DNA of 64,000 nt from Halomonas socia (GCF_010977575.1 NZ_CP048812.1:3968001-4032000); one strand, 5' to 3'; positions 8,292 to 18,165 are shown, counted from the first letter of the stretch. Numbers and translations: made by a program. The notes: generated by a model not told the origin, from the letters alone.

Positions 8292-9148
8292 GCGTAACGC
8301 TAGACCTTCCCCCCGCGATTCTCTGGCCGCTGGCTGCCGTGCTCGGGCTGTGCCTGGGCAGTTTTCTTAACGTGGTGATCACCCGCCTGCCGGTAATGCT
8401 GATGCAGGGCTGGCGGGCCGAGGCGCTGGATGCCCTGGAGCAAGAGCCCGAAGCGGTGGCACGCTTCAACCTGCTGACGCCGCGCTCGCAGTGCCCGGGC
8501 TGCGGCCAGCCGATTGCCTGGCACGACAATATCCCGCTGCTCGGCTACCTCAAGCGCCGCGGGCGCTGCGCCGGCTGCAACGGGCGAATCAGCCCGCAGT
8601 ACCCGCTGATCGAGCTGGCCGGGGCGGTACTGACCCTGGCCGCGGTGGCGCTGTACGGCGCCAGCCTGGCCGGGCTGTTCATCGTCGGCGCCTGCCTGAC
8701 GCTGCTGGCGCTGGCGGTGATCGATCTGCGCACCCAACTGCTGCCCGACATCATGACCCTGCCGCTGCTGTGGGCGGGGCTGCTCTACCAGCTGCTGTTT
8801 CAGCCGCTGCTGCTGCCCAGCGCGGTGATCGGCGCGATGCTCGGCTATCTCGCGCTGTGGAGCTTCTACTGGCTGTTCAAGATGGTCACCGGCAAGGAGG
8901 GCATGGGCTACGGCGACTTCAAGCTGCTCGCCGCACTGGGCGCCTGGCTGGGCTGGCAGTACCTGCCGCTGGTGCTGATCCTCTCCGCCGGGGTCGGCGC
9001 GCTGGTCGGCATCGCGCTGCAGCTGGCGCTGCCCAGGCTGCGCGGTGCGCCGTTGCCGTTCGGCCCCTTCCTGGCCATGGCCGGCTGGATCGCGCTGCTG
9101 ATGGGCGAGCCGCTGATGGCGTTCTATCAGGGGCTGGTGGGGGTGTAG
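8288..9148 (+). CDS. pilD: Prepilin leader peptidase / N-methyltransferase PilD
   Basis: PilD removes the leader of prepilins at G^F and methylates the new N-terminus. The 286-residue polytopic membrane protein has the four zinc-associated cysteines of the methylating cytoplasmic loop (CPGC at 69-72, CAGC at about 94-97). Both catalytic aspartates of the aspartic-protease type are present: Asp146 (VIDLRT) and Asp210 (GYGDFK). The start is a TTG overlapping the end of pilC; no in-frame ATG or GTG fits better. It would process the adjacent PilA and any type II secretion pseudopilins encoded elsewhere. Confidence 0.96.
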   Translation: MSVTLDLPPAILWPLAAVLGLCLGSFLNVVITRLPVMLMQGWRAEALDALEQEPEAVARFNLLTPRSQCPGCGQPIAWHDNIPLLGYLKRRGRCAGCNGRISPQYPLIELAGAVLTLAAVALYGASLAGLFIVGACLTLLALAVIDLRTQLLPDIMTLPLLWAGLLYQLLFQPLLLPSAVIGAMLGYLALWSFYWLFKMVTGKEGMGYGDFKLLAALGAWLGWQYLPLVLILSAGVGALVGIALQLALPRLRGAPLPFGPFLAMAGWIALLMGEPLMAFYQGLVGV

Positions 9149-9177
9149 CGCCGAGCGCTTGCTTGCCCCTCGTCGCA

Positions 9178-9200
9178 GGCCTATGCTAATGGCATAGGCC
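9178..9200 (+). promoter_or_regulatory. Palindrome upstream of vapB, candidate TA operator
   Basis: GGCCTATGC and GCATAGGCC form a perfect 9-bp inverted repeat around TAATG. It lies between the pilD stop and the AGGAGG ribosome-binding site (9210-9215) of the antitoxin gene. AbrB-type antitoxins repress their own operons by binding such palindromes. A pilD 3' hairpin is the alternative, but no T tract follows. Confidence 0.5.
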
Positions 9201-9219
9201 GGCACGATCAGGAGGTCAA

Positions 9220-9459
9220 ATGTCCGAAGAACGCCATATTCGCCTGTTTCGCAACGGCCGCAACCAGGCGCTGCGCATCCCCCGCGAGTTCGAGCTGGAC
9301 GGCGATGAGGCCATCATCAGCCGCGACGGCGACCGGCTGATCATCCGCCCCATCGAGCCACGCGGCCTGCTCGCCACCCTGGCCACGCTGTCGCCGCTGG
9401 ATGAAACGCTCGACGAAGGGCTGGACGACGACCTGCTGCCGCTGGATGACGCCTGGTGA
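9220..9459 (+). CDS. vapB: VapB-type antitoxin (AbrB/SpoVT fold)
   Basis: The 79-residue protein starts at ATG 9220 behind AGGAGG. Its N-terminal half fits the swapped-hairpin AbrB DNA-binding fold (VapB/MazE class) with the pattern FRNGRNQALRIPREFEL then DGDRLIIRP. The acidic C-terminal tail (DETLDEGLDDDLLPLDD) is the sort that occupies the toxin active site. The toxin gene overlaps it by 4 bases. It should neutralise the PIN toxin and autoregulate the pair through the palindrome just upstream. Confidence 0.85.
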   Translation: MSEERHIRLFRNGRNQALRIPREFELDGDEAIISRDGDRLIIRPIEPRGLLATLATLSPLDETLDEGLDDDLLPLDDAW

Positions 9460-9872
9460 GTGCGCCTTATCGCTACCTGCTGGATACCAATATCCTCTCG
9501 GCACTGGTGCGCGAGCCCCAGGGGCGCGTCGCCGAGCGCATCGCCGCCGTCGGCGAGGCGACGGTATGCACCAGCGTGGTGGTCGCCGCCGAACTGCGTT
9601 TCGGCGCCCTGAAGCGCGCTAGCCCACGGCTGACCCGGCAGGTCGAACGAATTCTTGCGGCGCTGCCGGTGGTGCCCTTCGAGCCGCCCATGGACCAACA
9701 CTATGCCCAGCTGCGGCAGCAGCTCTTCAGCACCGGCACGCCGATCGGCCCCAACGACATGCTGATCGCCGCCCAGGCATTGGCGCTGCCGTGCCGGTTG
9801 GTGACCGCCAACGTTGGCGAGTTCCGGCGAGTAGCGGGCCTTGAGGTGGACAACTGGCTGGAGGATTCATGA
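9456..9872 (+). CDS. vapC: VapC-type PIN-domain toxin ribonuclease
   Basis: A 138-residue PIN-domain protein with a GTG start overlapping the antitoxin stop (GTGA). The acidic active-site residues are in place: Asp10 in LLDTNILS, Glu46 in AAELRFGA and Asp101 in NDMLIAA. The last motif reads TANVGEF instead of the more usual TRN/TNN..(D/E)F, but Glu122 keeps an acidic residue there. VapC toxins cleave tRNA or rRNA to stop translation. Its stop overlaps the coaE start by 4 bases, so toxin and housekeeping genes share a transcript. Related genomes have pilD followed directly by coaE, so the pair looks inserted. Confidence 0.87.
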   Translation: MSAPYRYLLDTNILSALVREPQGRVAERIAAVGEATVCTSVVVAAELRFGALKRASPRLTRQVERILAALPVVPFEPPMDQHYAQLRQQLFSTGTPIGPNDMLIAAQALALPCRLVTANVGEFRRVAGLEVDNWLEDS

Positions 9873-10501
9873 GCCTTTGCGTAGGGGTGACCGGCGGCAT
9901 CGCCTCGGGCAAGTCGAGCGTGGCGCGGGCCTTTGCCGCGCACGGCATCCCCTGGGTGGACGCCGACGACGTGGCCCGCGAGGTGGTCGAGCCCGGCGAG
10001 CCGGCGCTCGAGGAGATCGCCGCGCGCTTCGGCCCGTGGGTGCTGGACGACGACGGCCGGCTGGACCGCCGTGCGCTGCGCGAGATCGTGTTCCAGGATA
10101 CCGACGAGCGGCGCTGGCTGGAGTCGGTGACTCATCCGCGCATCCGCGAGCGCCTGGTGGCACGACTGGCGGAGATGGCGGCGGGCCCGGCGCCCTATCA
10201 CCTGCTGGTCTCGCCGCTGCTGTTCGAGTCGGGCCAGGCGGCGCTTACCGACCGCACACTGGTGATCGACGTGCCGGAGGCGCTGCAGATCGAGCGCACC
10301 GCGGCGCGGGACGGCGTCGACGAGGCCCAGGCCCGGGCCATCGTCGCCGCGCAGATGCCGCGTCGCGAACGCCTGGCCCGCGGCGACGATATCCTCGACA
10401 ATGGGGGTGATCTCGCGGCGCTGACCCAGCGCGTCGCCGAGCTCGACCGCTACTATCGGCAACTGTATCGGCAACTCGCCAACGACTTACCACGGAAGTG
10501 A
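9869..10501 (+). CDS. coaE: Dephospho-CoA kinase
   Basis: CoaE phosphorylates the 3'-OH of dephospho-CoA, the last step of coenzyme A synthesis. The 210-residue length is normal. The P-loop GGIASGKSS lies at about residues 8-16, the [12 protein letters not shown] substrate segment follows, and the lid region has [24 protein letters not shown]. The start codon overlaps vapC. The order pilD-(vapBC)-coaE-yacG matches the conserved pil-linked arrangement of Pseudomonas and relatives, apart from the inserted toxin-antitoxin pair. Confidence 0.96.
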   Translation: MSLCVGVTGGIASGKSSVARAFAAHGIPWVDADDVAREVVEPGEPALEEIAARFGPWVLDDDGRLDRRALREIVFQDTDERRWLESVTHPRIRERLVARLAEMAAGPAPYHLLVSPLLFESGQAALTDRTLVIDVPEALQIERTAARDGVDEAQARAIVAAQMPRRERLARGDDILDNGGDLAALTQRVAELDRYYRQLYRQLANDLPRK

Positions 10502-10502
10502 T

Positions 10503-10745
10503 ATGAGCCAGCGTCAGACCCCATCACGCCCTCTCGAAGTCCCCTGCCCCCGCTGCCAGACGCCGGTGGCCTGGGTGGAGGAGAATCTGTTCCGCCCGTT
10601 CTGCTCGGAGCGCTGCAAGCTGATCGACCTCGGCGCCTGGGCCGACGGCAGCCACCGCATCGCCGGGGAGCCGGCGATGGACGAGACCGAGATCGATGAG
10701 ATGATCATGCGCGCCGAGCGCGGCGACACGAGCCGAGACGACTAG
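10503..10745 (+). CDS. yacG: DNA gyrase inhibitor / zinc-binding protein YacG
   Basis: An 80-residue protein with four zinc-binding cysteines (CPRC at 15-18, and FCSERC giving Cys34 and Cys38) followed by the family signature [15 protein letters not shown]. In E. coli YacG binds GyrB and inhibits gyrase. It starts one base after the coaE stop, the usual pairing. The acidic C-terminal tail (DETEIDEMI) is normal for the family. Confidence 0.95.
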   Translation: MSQRQTPSRPLEVPCPRCQTPVAWVEENLFRPFCSERCKLIDLGAWADGSHRIAGEPAMDETEIDEMIMRAERGDTSRDD

Positions 10746-10747
10746 CC

Positions 10748-11623
10748 GTGGCCGCTCGCCCGCCCACCGAATATCGCCTGCTGGCCGAGCTGGAGGCGGC
10801 CTTCGACCGGCTGATCGAGCGGGTCGAGGCGCTGTGTGAGGTGTATCGCCAGGCGCCGGGAGCGGCCTGGGCGCTGCACACCCCGCCCCCGGACGCCGCG
10901 TGGCTGCGCCAGGTGCTGCTCGACTTCTGGTATCAGGATGGCCAGGACGGCCGCGCCACACGCAGCCACGTGGGGCTGGTGGCCGCCAATCAAGCGCTGC
11001 TCGACGAGGTGGCCAGGGTCAATACCGCCAAGGCCGAGTTTGCCGCGCTGCTGGCCGAGATACGCGCCAAGGCGGCGAGCCTGATCCCCGAGCTCAAGGC
11101 GGTGCTGCCGTTTCGCCACCCGGCGCTGCATAGCCATCTGCGCGGCCAGGGCCTGGCGCGGCTGCAGCTCAAGCAGTGCTGGCGGGCGATTCCGGTCGCC
11201 GATGCGCCGCTGGCGCGGGTGCGCCTGGCGTGGTATTCGAGCGGACGCTCAATCAAGAAGCTCAGCGTGGGCGAGGCCGAGCAGAAGCTGCTGGCGCTGG
11301 ACAGCGAGGCACCCCATGTGCGCATCCAGCTCAAGCGCCTGGCGGGAATTCCCAGCGCCGAGCCGCTGGCCCAGGTGCAGAAGCAGGCGCCGCTGATGCG
11401 CGCCAACCTGTTCTTCGCCGAGCCGTTGACCGACGGCCGCAGCCGCCGTGCGATGAATGTCGCACTGCCGCTGTTCATTCCCAGCCACGACGGCCGCCTA
11501 CCCGACCACAACCTGCCGCCCCCCGCGCCCAACGAGAAGCGCACCCGTGCCAGGCGCAGCGACGAGAAGCTCGAGGATGAGGTGTTTCTGCCCAGCCTGC
11601 GGGTGTATCGCTACCGCGGCTGA
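10748..11623 (+). CDS. tus: Tus-like replication terminus site-binding protein
   Basis: The 291-residue product starts at a GTG two bases after the yacG stop. I assign it to the Tus family from the pattern: a helical N-terminal third, the strand/helix segment RVRLAWYSSGRSIKKLSVGEA (similar to a central Tus motif), a basic stretch of hydrophobic strands (RIQLKRLAGIPSAEP), and a closing FLPSLRVYRYRG strand like the Tus C-terminus. Tus binds Ter sites and blocks replisomes from one side. Membership is from recalled similarity, and I found no Ter-like site beside it. It is the last gene of the pil-coaE run and ends at a convergent boundary with sthA. Confidence 0.65.
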   Translation: MAARPPTEYRLLAELEAAFDRLIERVEALCEVYRQAPGAAWALHTPPPDAAWLRQVLLDFWYQDGQDGRATRSHVGLVAANQALLDEVARVNTAKAEFAALLAEIRAKAASLIPELKAVLPFRHPALHSHLRGQGLARLQLKQCWRAIPVADAPLARVRLAWYSSGRSIKKLSVGEAEQKLLALDSEAPHVRIQLKRLAGIPSAEPLAQVQKQAPLMRANLFFAEPLTDGRSRRAMNVALPLFIPSHDGRLPDHNLPPPAPNEKRTRARRSDEKLEDEVFLPSLRVYRYRG

Positions 11624-11635
11624 CTCGGCCCCCAA

Positions 11636-11691
11636 CCCATCGCGGCTGACGCCGCTCCCACACTGGCCTTGGCGACACTACCAGTGTGGGA
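11636..11691. terminator. REP half-copy and convergent hairpin between tus and sthA
   Basis: TCCCACACTGG (11656-11666) and CCAGTGTGGGA (11681-11691) form an 11-bp perfect inverted repeat in the short gap between the convergent genes. The left arm is part of a REP sequence (ATCGCGGCTGACGCCGCTCC) of the family seen at 4117 and 13141. No T tract follows on either strand, so termination is plausible but unproven. Confidence 0.5.
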
Positions 11692-11702
11692 CGCAGCGCT
11701 GC

Positions 11703-13094
11703 CTAGAATAGCCGGTTGAGGCCGTTCTGGGCGGCGACGCGGTAGGCTTCGGCCATGGTCGGGTAGTTGAAGGTGGTGTTGATGAAGTACTTGAGGGTAT
11801 TGGCCTCGCCGGGCTGCTGCATGATCGCCTGGCCGATATGCACGATCTCCGAGGCCTGGTCGCCGAAGCAGTGGATACCGAGGATCTCGAGGGTGTCGCG
11901 GTGGAAGAGGATCTTGAGCATGCCCACGGTGTCGCCGGTGATCTGGGCGCGGGCGGTGTCCTTGAAGAACGCCTGGGCGACTTCGTAGGGCACCTTGGCG
12001 TCGGTCAGCTCGCGCTCGTTCTTGCCCACCGAGCTGATCTCGGGAATGGTGTAGATGCCGGTAGGCACGTCGTCGACGAAGCGGAAGTCGGCGTCGAGCA
12101 GATCGTCGCTGGCGTTGCGGCCCTGGTCGTAGGCGGCGCTGGCCAGGCTCGGCCAGCCGATCACGTCGCCCACCGCGTAGATGTGCGGGATGGCGGTGCG
12201 GTAGTGGTTGTCGACCTGCAACTGGCCGCGGCCGTTGGCTTCCAGGCCGATGTTCTCGAGGCCCAGCTGGTCGGTGTTGCCGGTGCGGCCGTTGGCCCAC
12301 AGGAAGGCGTCGGCGCGCAGCCGCTTGCCCGACTTGAGGTGCACCACCACGCCGGACTCGTCGCCTTCGATGCACTCGTAGTCCTCGTTGTGGCGCACCA
12401 GCACGCCGTTCTGGCGCAGGTGGTAGGAGAGCGCGTCGGAGATCTCGTCGTCGAGGAACGACAGCAGGCGGTCGCGGGAGTCGATCAGGTCGACCTTGAC
12501 GCCGAGCCCGGAGAAGATCGAGGCGTACTCGCTGCCGATGACCCCGGCGCCGAAGATGATCAGGGTGCGCGGGGTGTGCGACAGGCCGAGCACGGTGTCG
12601 GAGCAGTAGATGCGCGGGTGACGGAAGTTGACGTCGGCCGGACGGTAGGGACGCGAGCCGGTGGCGATGACGATCTTCTGGGCGCAGATCTCCTCGACGC
12701 CTTCGTGATCGTCGCGTATCACCAGGGTGTGCTCGTCCTTGAAGCGCGCCACGCCGAAGAACAGGTCGATGCGATTGCGGGCGTAGAAGCGGGTGCGCAT
12801 CTCGACCTGCTGGTCGATGGTGACGCGAGAGCGTTCGAGTACCTTGGGAAAGGAGAACCAGCGCGGCTCGCCGATGTCGCGGAACATGCGGTTGGTGTTG
12901 AACTGCATGATCTGCTTGACTTGGTGGCGCAGCGCCTTGGAGGGGATGGTGCCCCAGTGGGTGCAGTTGCCGCCCACCGCCTGCTGCTTCTCGATGATGG
13001 CCACGCGCTTGCCATGCTTGGCGGCGTTGATGGCGGCACTCTCGCCGGACGGACCGGTGCCGATGACCACTACATCATAGTTGTGGACTGCCAT
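11703..13094 (-). CDS. sthA: Soluble pyridine nucleotide transhydrogenase
   Basis: SthA is a cytoplasmic FAD flavoprotein that moves reducing equivalents between NADPH and NAD+. The 463-residue length is standard. It has the N-terminal FAD-binding motif [10 protein letters not shown], a second dinucleotide-binding motif [13 protein letters not shown] near residue 180, and the family-specific region [16 protein letters not shown], where the second cysteine of the usual redox pair is threonine. That change separates SthA from lipoamide dehydrogenase and glutathione reductase. It is convergent with tus and preceded upstream by the REP array. Confidence 0.95.
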   Translation of the reverse strand: MAVHNYDVVVIGTGPSGESAAINAAKHGKRVAIIEKQQAVGGNCTHWGTIPSKALRHQVKQIMQFNTNRMFRDIGEPRWFSFPKVLERSRVTIDQQVEMRTRFYARNRIDLFFGVARFKDEHTLVIRDDHEGVEEICAQKIVIATGSRPYRPADVNFRHPRIYCSDTVLGLSHTPRTLIIFGAGVIGSEYASIFSGLGVKVDLIDSRDRLLSFLDDEISDALSYHLRQNGVLVRHNEDYECIEGDESGVVVHLKSGKRLRADAFLWANGRTGNTDQLGLENIGLEANGRGQLQVDNHYRTAIPHIYAVGDVIGWPSLASAAYDQGRNASDDLLDADFRFVDDVPTGIYTIPEISSVGKNERELTDAKVPYEVAQAFFKDTARAQITGDTVGMLKILFHRDTLEILGIHCFGDQASEIVHIGQAIMQQPGEANTLKYFINTTFNYPTMAEAYRVAAQNGLNRLF

Positions 13095-13140
13095 GTGCTG
13101 TCGCGTCTCCTTTCCCCTAAATGTGTTATTGCCTTGGCGC

Positions 13141-13628
13141 CACTCCCTGTGGGAGCGAATTCATTCGCGATTGCAGCGCACAGCGCTGCCGGGCCGATAC
13201 CACCAACCTCCATCGCGACTGAAGTCGCTGCTACATTGGCCAATGCCGCCACTCCCTGTGGGAGCGAATTCATTCGCGATTGCAGCGCACAGCGCTGCCG
13301 GGCCGATACCACTAACCCCCATCGCGACTGAAGTCGCTCCTACATTGGCCAATGCCGCCACTCCCTGTGGGAGCGAATTCATTCGCGATTGCAGCACGCA
13401 GCGCTGCCGGGCCGATACCACCAACCTCCATCGCGACTCAAGCCGCTGCTACATTGGCCAATGGCGCCACTCCCCTGTGGGAGCGAATTCATTCGCGATT
13501 GCAGCGCGCAGCGCTGCCGGGCCGATACCACTAATCTTCATCGCGACTGAAGTCGCTGCTACATTGGCCAATGCCGCCACTCCCCTGTGGGAGCGAATTC
13601 ATTCGCGATTGCAGCGCGTAGCGCTGCC
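13141..13628. repeat. Tandem array of 109-bp REP doublets (4 full units plus a partial)
   Basis: Units start at 13141, 13250, 13359, 13468 and 13578, so the period is 109-110 bases; the fifth stops after about 50 bases. Each unit has a REP beginning GTGGGAGCGAATTCATTCGC, a GCAGCGC...GCGCTGCC core, and an inverted relative containing ATCGCGACTGAAGTCGCT, ending in CATTGGCCAATG. Units differ at only a few positions, implying recent amplification or gene conversion. The array fills the 546-base gap between sthA and nqrM; no gene is supported there. No RAYT transposase gene lies in the window. Confidence 0.92.
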
Positions 13629-13640
13629 GTAGCACTTGCC

Positions 13641-13895
13641 TCAGCGCCGGATGGCGTTGTAGCCGAGGTCGGCGCCGCGGCTTTCGTCGCCGCGGCGGCG
13701 GGCGCTACCGCGCTTGCGGTTCTCTTCCTCGCAGACCTCGTCCTTGCCGCCGCAGACGTCGCAGCCGTCCTTCATGCCGATGTTGTTGAGCCCGCCGCAG
13801 GTGCCAGCAATCGGCTTGCGTCCGAGCATCACGCCGATGGCCATGGCGGCCATCAGCAGCAGCATGAAACCGAATACCAGTAACCAGATGGTCAT
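13641..13895 (-). CDS. nqrM: Na+-NQR maturation protein NqrM
   Basis: This 84-residue protein has one N-terminal membrane helix (residues 3-25) and the cysteine cluster CGGLNNIGMKDGCDVCGG typical of NqrM, which is needed to insert the iron between NqrD and NqrE. The tail is hydrophilic and arginine-rich. It lies last in the nqr operon, 29 bases after apbE, the usual place. Start ATG 13895 follows AGGAGG. Confidence 0.93.
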   Translation of the reverse strand: MTIWLLVFGFMLLLMAAMAIGVMLGRKPIAGTCGGLNNIGMKDGCDVCGGKDEVCEEENRKRGSARRRGDESRGADLGYNAIRR

Positions 13896-13924
13896 CGTTC
13901 CTCCTGAATGCCCTCGTGGGGCAA

Positions 13925-14758
13925 CTAATCGCCCAGGTAAAGCGTCATGGCTGGGCTGATGCGTACATCGTAGCCTGCCTGGGCTGTGACAATGAAATAG
14001 GCGGCAATGCTCCGCCGCTCGGCCAGGGCCAGCGCCGCCTGGGGCGTCATGCGCAGCAGCCAGCCGGCCCAGGCGGCGGCCTCCAGCGCCGTGTCGGCGA
14101 GCACGCTGACCTCGACGACGCGCTCGCTGCCGTTAGCCAGCCACCAGCCGGCGGGGGTCTCGGCGCTGCCGGCAAGCCCCAGCCAGCGGTCGCGGAAGTC
14201 GCCCGCGGTGGCCAGCGCCAGGTCGTCGATGGCCAGCCGGCGCACCTCGGAGGCGCCGTAATCGGCGGGCTGCTCGAGAGCCAGCTGCCAGGGGCGTCGC
14301 CCGGCCTGGGTGCCCCGCGCGCGCACGTCACCGCCGACCTCGAGAAAGTAGCGCGCCGCGCCCTGGGCATCCAGCCAGTTGGCCAGGCCGTCGACCAGCC
14401 AGGCGTGGGCCAGGCCGCGATGTGCCTGCGAAAGCGGTGCGCCAGACACGCCGGGAGCGCTCGGCAGCACCGCATCAAGTAGGGAGAGGTGGTCGAGAAA
14501 CGCCGCGTGCTGGCGTTCCAAGCGTGCCAGTTCACTTTGTATGCCGACCTCGAGGGACCTTGCGTCGGCGCCGGAATCGGCATACAGGGTGAAATGGTAA
14601 CCGTGGTCGAGGGCCGCGCCCTGGACGTCGAGTCGCTGGCTGCCGGTGTCGCGGCACCCCGCCAGGGCAGTGGCCATGGCCAGCCCCAGCAGGGCAGAGA
14701 TGAACAGGGCCGGCCCACGGGCCAGCCCTGTCAGTCGCCGTGGGGCGACGCCGATCAT
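13925..14758 (-). CDS. apbE: ApbE-like FAD:protein FMN transferase, degenerate and probably inactive
   Basis: By position (overlapping nqrF by 4 bases, before nqrM) this is the apbE of the nqr operon, whose product attaches FMN to threonines of NqrB and NqrC. The 277-residue lipoprotein (lipobox ALAGC) is well short of the usual 330-350. The middle of the family domain seems missing between about residues 95 and 115. The motif around [12 protein letters not shown] is kept, and an Asp remains in [11 protein letters not shown]. However, the lysine of the normal AKGYAVD motif is histidine (LAHAWLVDG), ATSGDY has become ATAGDF, and the HxIDPxTG motif is not recognisable. The frame is open throughout, so this is divergence rather than a fresh frameshift. 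A second, intact ApbE elsewhere in the genome would be needed. Confidence 0.75.
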   Translation of the reverse strand: MIGVAPRRLTGLARGPALFISALLGLAMATALAGCRDTGSQRLDVQGAALDHGYHFTLYADSGADARSLEVGIQSELARLERQHAAFLDHLSLLDAVLPSAPGVSGAPLSQAHRGLAHAWLVDGLANWLDAQGAARYFLEVGGDVRARGTQAGRRPWQLALEQPADYGASEVRRLAIDDLALATAGDFRDRWLGLAGSAETPAGWWLANGSERVVEVSVLADTALEAAAWAGWLLRMTPQAALALAERRSIAAYFIVTAQAGYDVRISPAMTLYLGD

Positions 14759-15987
14759 CCGCCGAAGTCATCCAGCATGATGTTCTCGGGTTCTACCCCC
14801 ATGTCGAGCAGCAGCTTGATCACCGAGGCGTTCATCATCGGCGGCCCGCACATGTAGTACTCGCAATCCTCGGGCGCCGGGTGGTCCTTGAGGTACTTCT
14901 CGTAGAGCACGTTGTGGATGAAGCCGGTGGGGCCTTCCCAGTTGTCTTCCGGCAGCGGGTCGGAGAGCGCCAGGTGCCACTCGAAGTTGTCGAACTCCTC
15001 GGCCAACTGGTCGTACTCGTCGTTGTAGAAGGTCTCGCGCCAGGAGCGCGCGCCGTACCAGAACGAGATCTTACGCGTCGACTTGAGGCGCTTGAGCTGG
15101 TCGAAGATGTGGCTGCGCATCGGCGCCATGCCGGCACCGCCGCCGACGAAGACCATCTCGGCGTCGGAGTCCTTGGCGAAGAACTCGCCGAACGGCCCCA
15201 TCACCTGCACCTTGTCGCCCGGTTTCAGGTTGAAGACGTAGGTCGACATGATGCCCGGCGGATGGCTGGTACCGGGAGGTGGTGTGGCGATACGGATGTT
15301 GAACTTGAGGATACCCACTTCTTCCGGGTAGTTGGCCATCGAGTAGGCGCGGATGGTCTCCTCGGGGTTCTTGTGCGAGGTCTTGAACAGGTCGAACTTG
15401 TCCCAGTCCTCGCGGTACTCGTCCTCGATATCGAAGTCGGAGAACTTGATATCGTAGGGTGGTGCCACCAGCTGCACGTAGCCGCCGGCGCGGAAGTCGA
15501 CATTCTCGCCTTCCGGCAGCTTGAGGTTGAGCTCCTTGATGAAGGTGGCGACGTTGGGGTTGGAGACGACCTCGCACTCCCACTGCTTGACGCCGAACAC
15601 CTCCTCGGGCACCTCGATCTTCATGTCCTGCTTGACCGGTACCTGGCAGGAGAGCCGCCAGCCCTCCTTCTTCTCGCGCATGGTGAAGGCCGACTCTTCG
15701 GTGGGCAGGATCGAGCCGCCGCCCTCTTCCACGCGGCACTTGCACTGGGCGCAGGAGCCACCGCCGCCACAGGCGGACGACAGGAAGATGCCGTTGGCGG
15801 CCAGGGTGTTGAGTAGCTTGCCACCGGCCTGAGTGGTCAAGGTATGCTCGGGGTCGCCATTGACCTCGATGGTCACGTCCCCGCTGCTGACGAGCTTGCT
15901 GCGCGCCGCCAGGATCACCAGCGTCAGTGCGATGACGATGACGGTGAACATGACCACGCCGAGCAAGATGACAGTTGTATCAACCAT
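14755..15987 (-). CDS. nqrF: Na+-NQR subunit F, NADH dehydrogenase component
   Basis: NqrF takes electrons from NADH. The 410 residues show one N-terminal membrane helix (about 5-27), a 2Fe-2S ferredoxin domain with the cysteine motif [10 protein letters not shown] near residue 70 and a fourth cysteine later, then FAD-binding (RAYSMANYP) and NADH-binding ([13 protein letters not shown]) domains and the C-terminal [11 protein letters not shown] motif. Length and order are as in Vibrio. It follows nqrE by 72 bases and overlaps the apbE-like gene. Confidence 0.97.
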   Translation of the reverse strand: MVDTTVILLGVVMFTVIVIALTLVILAARSKLVSSGDVTIEVNGDPEHTLTTQAGGKLLNTLAANGIFLSSACGGGGSCAQCKCRVEEGGGSILPTEESAFTMREKKEGWRLSCQVPVKQDMKIEVPEEVFGVKQWECEVVSNPNVATFIKELNLKLPEGENVDFRAGGYVQLVAPPYDIKFSDFDIEDEYREDWDKFDLFKTSHKNPEETIRAYSMANYPEEVGILKFNIRIATPPPGTSHPPGIMSTYVFNLKPGDKVQVMGPFGEFFAKDSDAEMVFVGGGAGMAPMRSHIFDQLKRLKSTRKISFWYGARSWRETFYNDEYDQLAEEFDNFEWHLALSDPLPEDNWEGPTGFIHNVLYEKYLKDHPAPEDCEYYMCGPPMMNASVIKLLLDMGVEPENIMLDDFGG

Positions 15988-16059
15988 GTCGGGTTCCTAT
16001 TTCAATCGTTGCCTTGTCACGTGGGGCGTACCGGGCAGCCAAGCCGCCCGGCACGCGGC

Positions 16060-16677
<618 letters not shown>

Positions 16678-16678
16678 G

Positions 16679-17347
16679 TTATACGGCCTCCTTGGGTTCG
16701 GTGTTGTGCTTCATCTTGAACTCGTTCGCCTCGATCTGCTCTGGATTCACCTCACGAATCACCCAGATCATCAGGCCGATGATGAAGAACGCCGAGGGCG
16801 GCAGCAGCATCAAGCCATTGGGCACGTACCAGCCGCCATCCTGCACCGGCTGCAGCACGGTGAAACCAAACACGCTGCCGGAACCGAACAGCTCGCGGAA
16901 GAAGCCCACCACCATCAGCACCAGGCCATAGCCGAGGCCGTTACCGATACCGTCGATAAACGACATCTTGGGGCTATTCTGCATCGCATAGCCTTCGGCA
17001 CGCCCCATGATAATGCAGTTGGTGATGATCAGGCCGACGAACACCGAGAGCTGCTGGGACATCTGGTAAGCGAAGGCACGCAATACCTGGTCGACCACGA
17101 TCACCAACGAGGCGATGATGGTCATCTGCACGATGATGCGGATCGATGACGGAATGTGCTGGCGAATCATCGACACGAACAGGTTGGAGAAGGCACACAC
17201 GAACACCACCGCCAGGGTCATGACCAGCGAGACGCTCATACTGGTGGTGACCGCCAGCGCCGAGCAGACCCCGAGGATCTGCAGGGCGATGGGGTTGTTC
17301 TTGAAGATCGGCGTTATCAGAACGCCTTTAGGGGAATCAGCAGCCAT
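16679..17347 (-). CDS. nqrD: Na+-NQR subunit D
   Basis: A 222-residue polytopic membrane subunit. ATG 17347 is chosen because AGGGAG lies 7 bases upstream; an in-frame TTG at 17353 is less likely. It carries conserved cysteines in [12 protein letters not shown] and [13 protein letters not shown], expected iron ligands shared with NqrE. It is separated from nqrC by two bases. Confidence 0.97.
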   Translation of the reverse strand: MAADSPKGVLITPIFKNNPIALQILGVCSALAVTTSMSVSLVMTLAVVFVCAFSNLFVSMIRQHIPSSIRIIVQMTIIASLVIVVDQVLRAFAYQMSQQLSVFVGLIITNCIIMGRAEGYAMQNSPKMSFIDGIGNGLGYGLVLMVVGFFRELFGSGSVFGFTVLQPVQDGGWYVPNGLMLLPPSAFFIIGLMIWVIREVNPEQIEANEFKMKHNTEPKEAV

Positions 17348-17349
17348 GA

Positions 17350-18165
17350 TCAAGCTCCCTCTGCTTCGAGTTCGACGTCGGCGTCCTGGGCTTCTTCGAG
17401 GCTGATGTCCTCGCGGAAGCGTGCCAGGTATTCACCGAAACCTTCCGGACTTAGCCAGAACTGCAGCATGTTGGTCACCCCGTTGCTGGTCAGGGTGGCA
17501 CCCGACAGGCCGTCGACTTCATGCTCGCCGCTGCCGCTGCCGCGGGCCACGCGAATGGCCGGAGTGAGACTGCCGTCATCGGCGTAGATCTGCTTGCCTT
17601 CCCACTGCGACTGCCAGCGCGGATTGTTGACCTCGGCACCCAGCCCGGGGGTCTCGCTGTGCTCGTAGTAGGTGATACCCACGATGGTATTGCCGTCGCC
17701 TTCGATGGACATATAGCCGCGCATCAGGCCCCACAGGCCCTGGCCACGGATCGGCACGATGATCTGTTCGGGGTCGTCGCCGTCACCGACCAGATACACG
17801 GTGGCGTAGTTCTCCTGGCGGCTGAGGCCGGCGATGTCGCGCTCACCCGAGAGGGTGCGCGAGGACGCCGGGTCGCGAGCGGCCTGGAAGTGGTCGAAGG
17901 TGTCGGGATCGAACTCGTCGGTGTACTCACCGCTGCGCAGGTCGACGACCCGCGGCTCGATCTCGGCGAAGGCCGCTTCCACGTCCATGTCCGGCTCGTA
18001 GAGATTAGCGACGCGCAGGATGTTGGTCTTGCGGTCGAGCTCTTCGTTGAGCGCCTGCATCGGGCGCAACGCCACGGCGGCGGTGGAAACCACCACCGAG
18101 CAGACGATGCACAGCGCGAACGCCACGATCAGGATCTTCTTGATGGAGTTGTTGCTCTGGGCCAT
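17350..18165 (-). CDS. nqrC: Na+-NQR subunit C, covalent FMN carrier
   Basis: The reading frame extends further upstream, but ATG 18165, overlapping the nqrB stop (TGATG), gives the canonical N-terminus and 271 residues. One membrane helix at about residues 10-33 anchors a periplasmic domain. The flavinylation motif [10 protein letters not shown] is present near residue 225, and its threonine should receive FMN through a phosphoester bond from an ApbE enzyme. Loading therefore depends on a functional ApbE, which the operon copy may not be. Confidence 0.97.
   Translation of the reverse strand: MAQSNNSIKKILIVAFALCIVCSVVVSTAAVALRPMQALNEELDRKTNILRVANLYEPDMDVEAAFAEIEPRVVDLRSGEYTDEFDPDTFDHFQAARDPASSRTLSGERDIAGLSRQENYATVYLVGDGDDPEQIIVPIRGQGLWGLMRGYMSIEGDGNTIVGITYYEHSETPGLGAEVNNPRWQSQWEGKQIYADDGSLTPAIRVARGSGSGEHEVDGLSGATLTSNGVTNMLQFWLSPEGFGEYLARFREDISLEEAQDADVELEAEGA

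Noticed and set aside
8288..9205. Open frames antisense to pilD
   Set aside because: PilD motifs are complete on the + strand; the antisense frame is Gln/Arg/His-rich shadow sequence.
11838..13331. A 497-codon open frame on the + strand over sthA and part of the REP array
   Set aside because: It is antisense to SthA and runs through the repeat array, so it is not a credible protein.
13141..13628. CRISPR array
   Set aside because: The period is 109 bases of near-identical sequence with internal inverted repeats, without variable spacers, and no cas genes are present.
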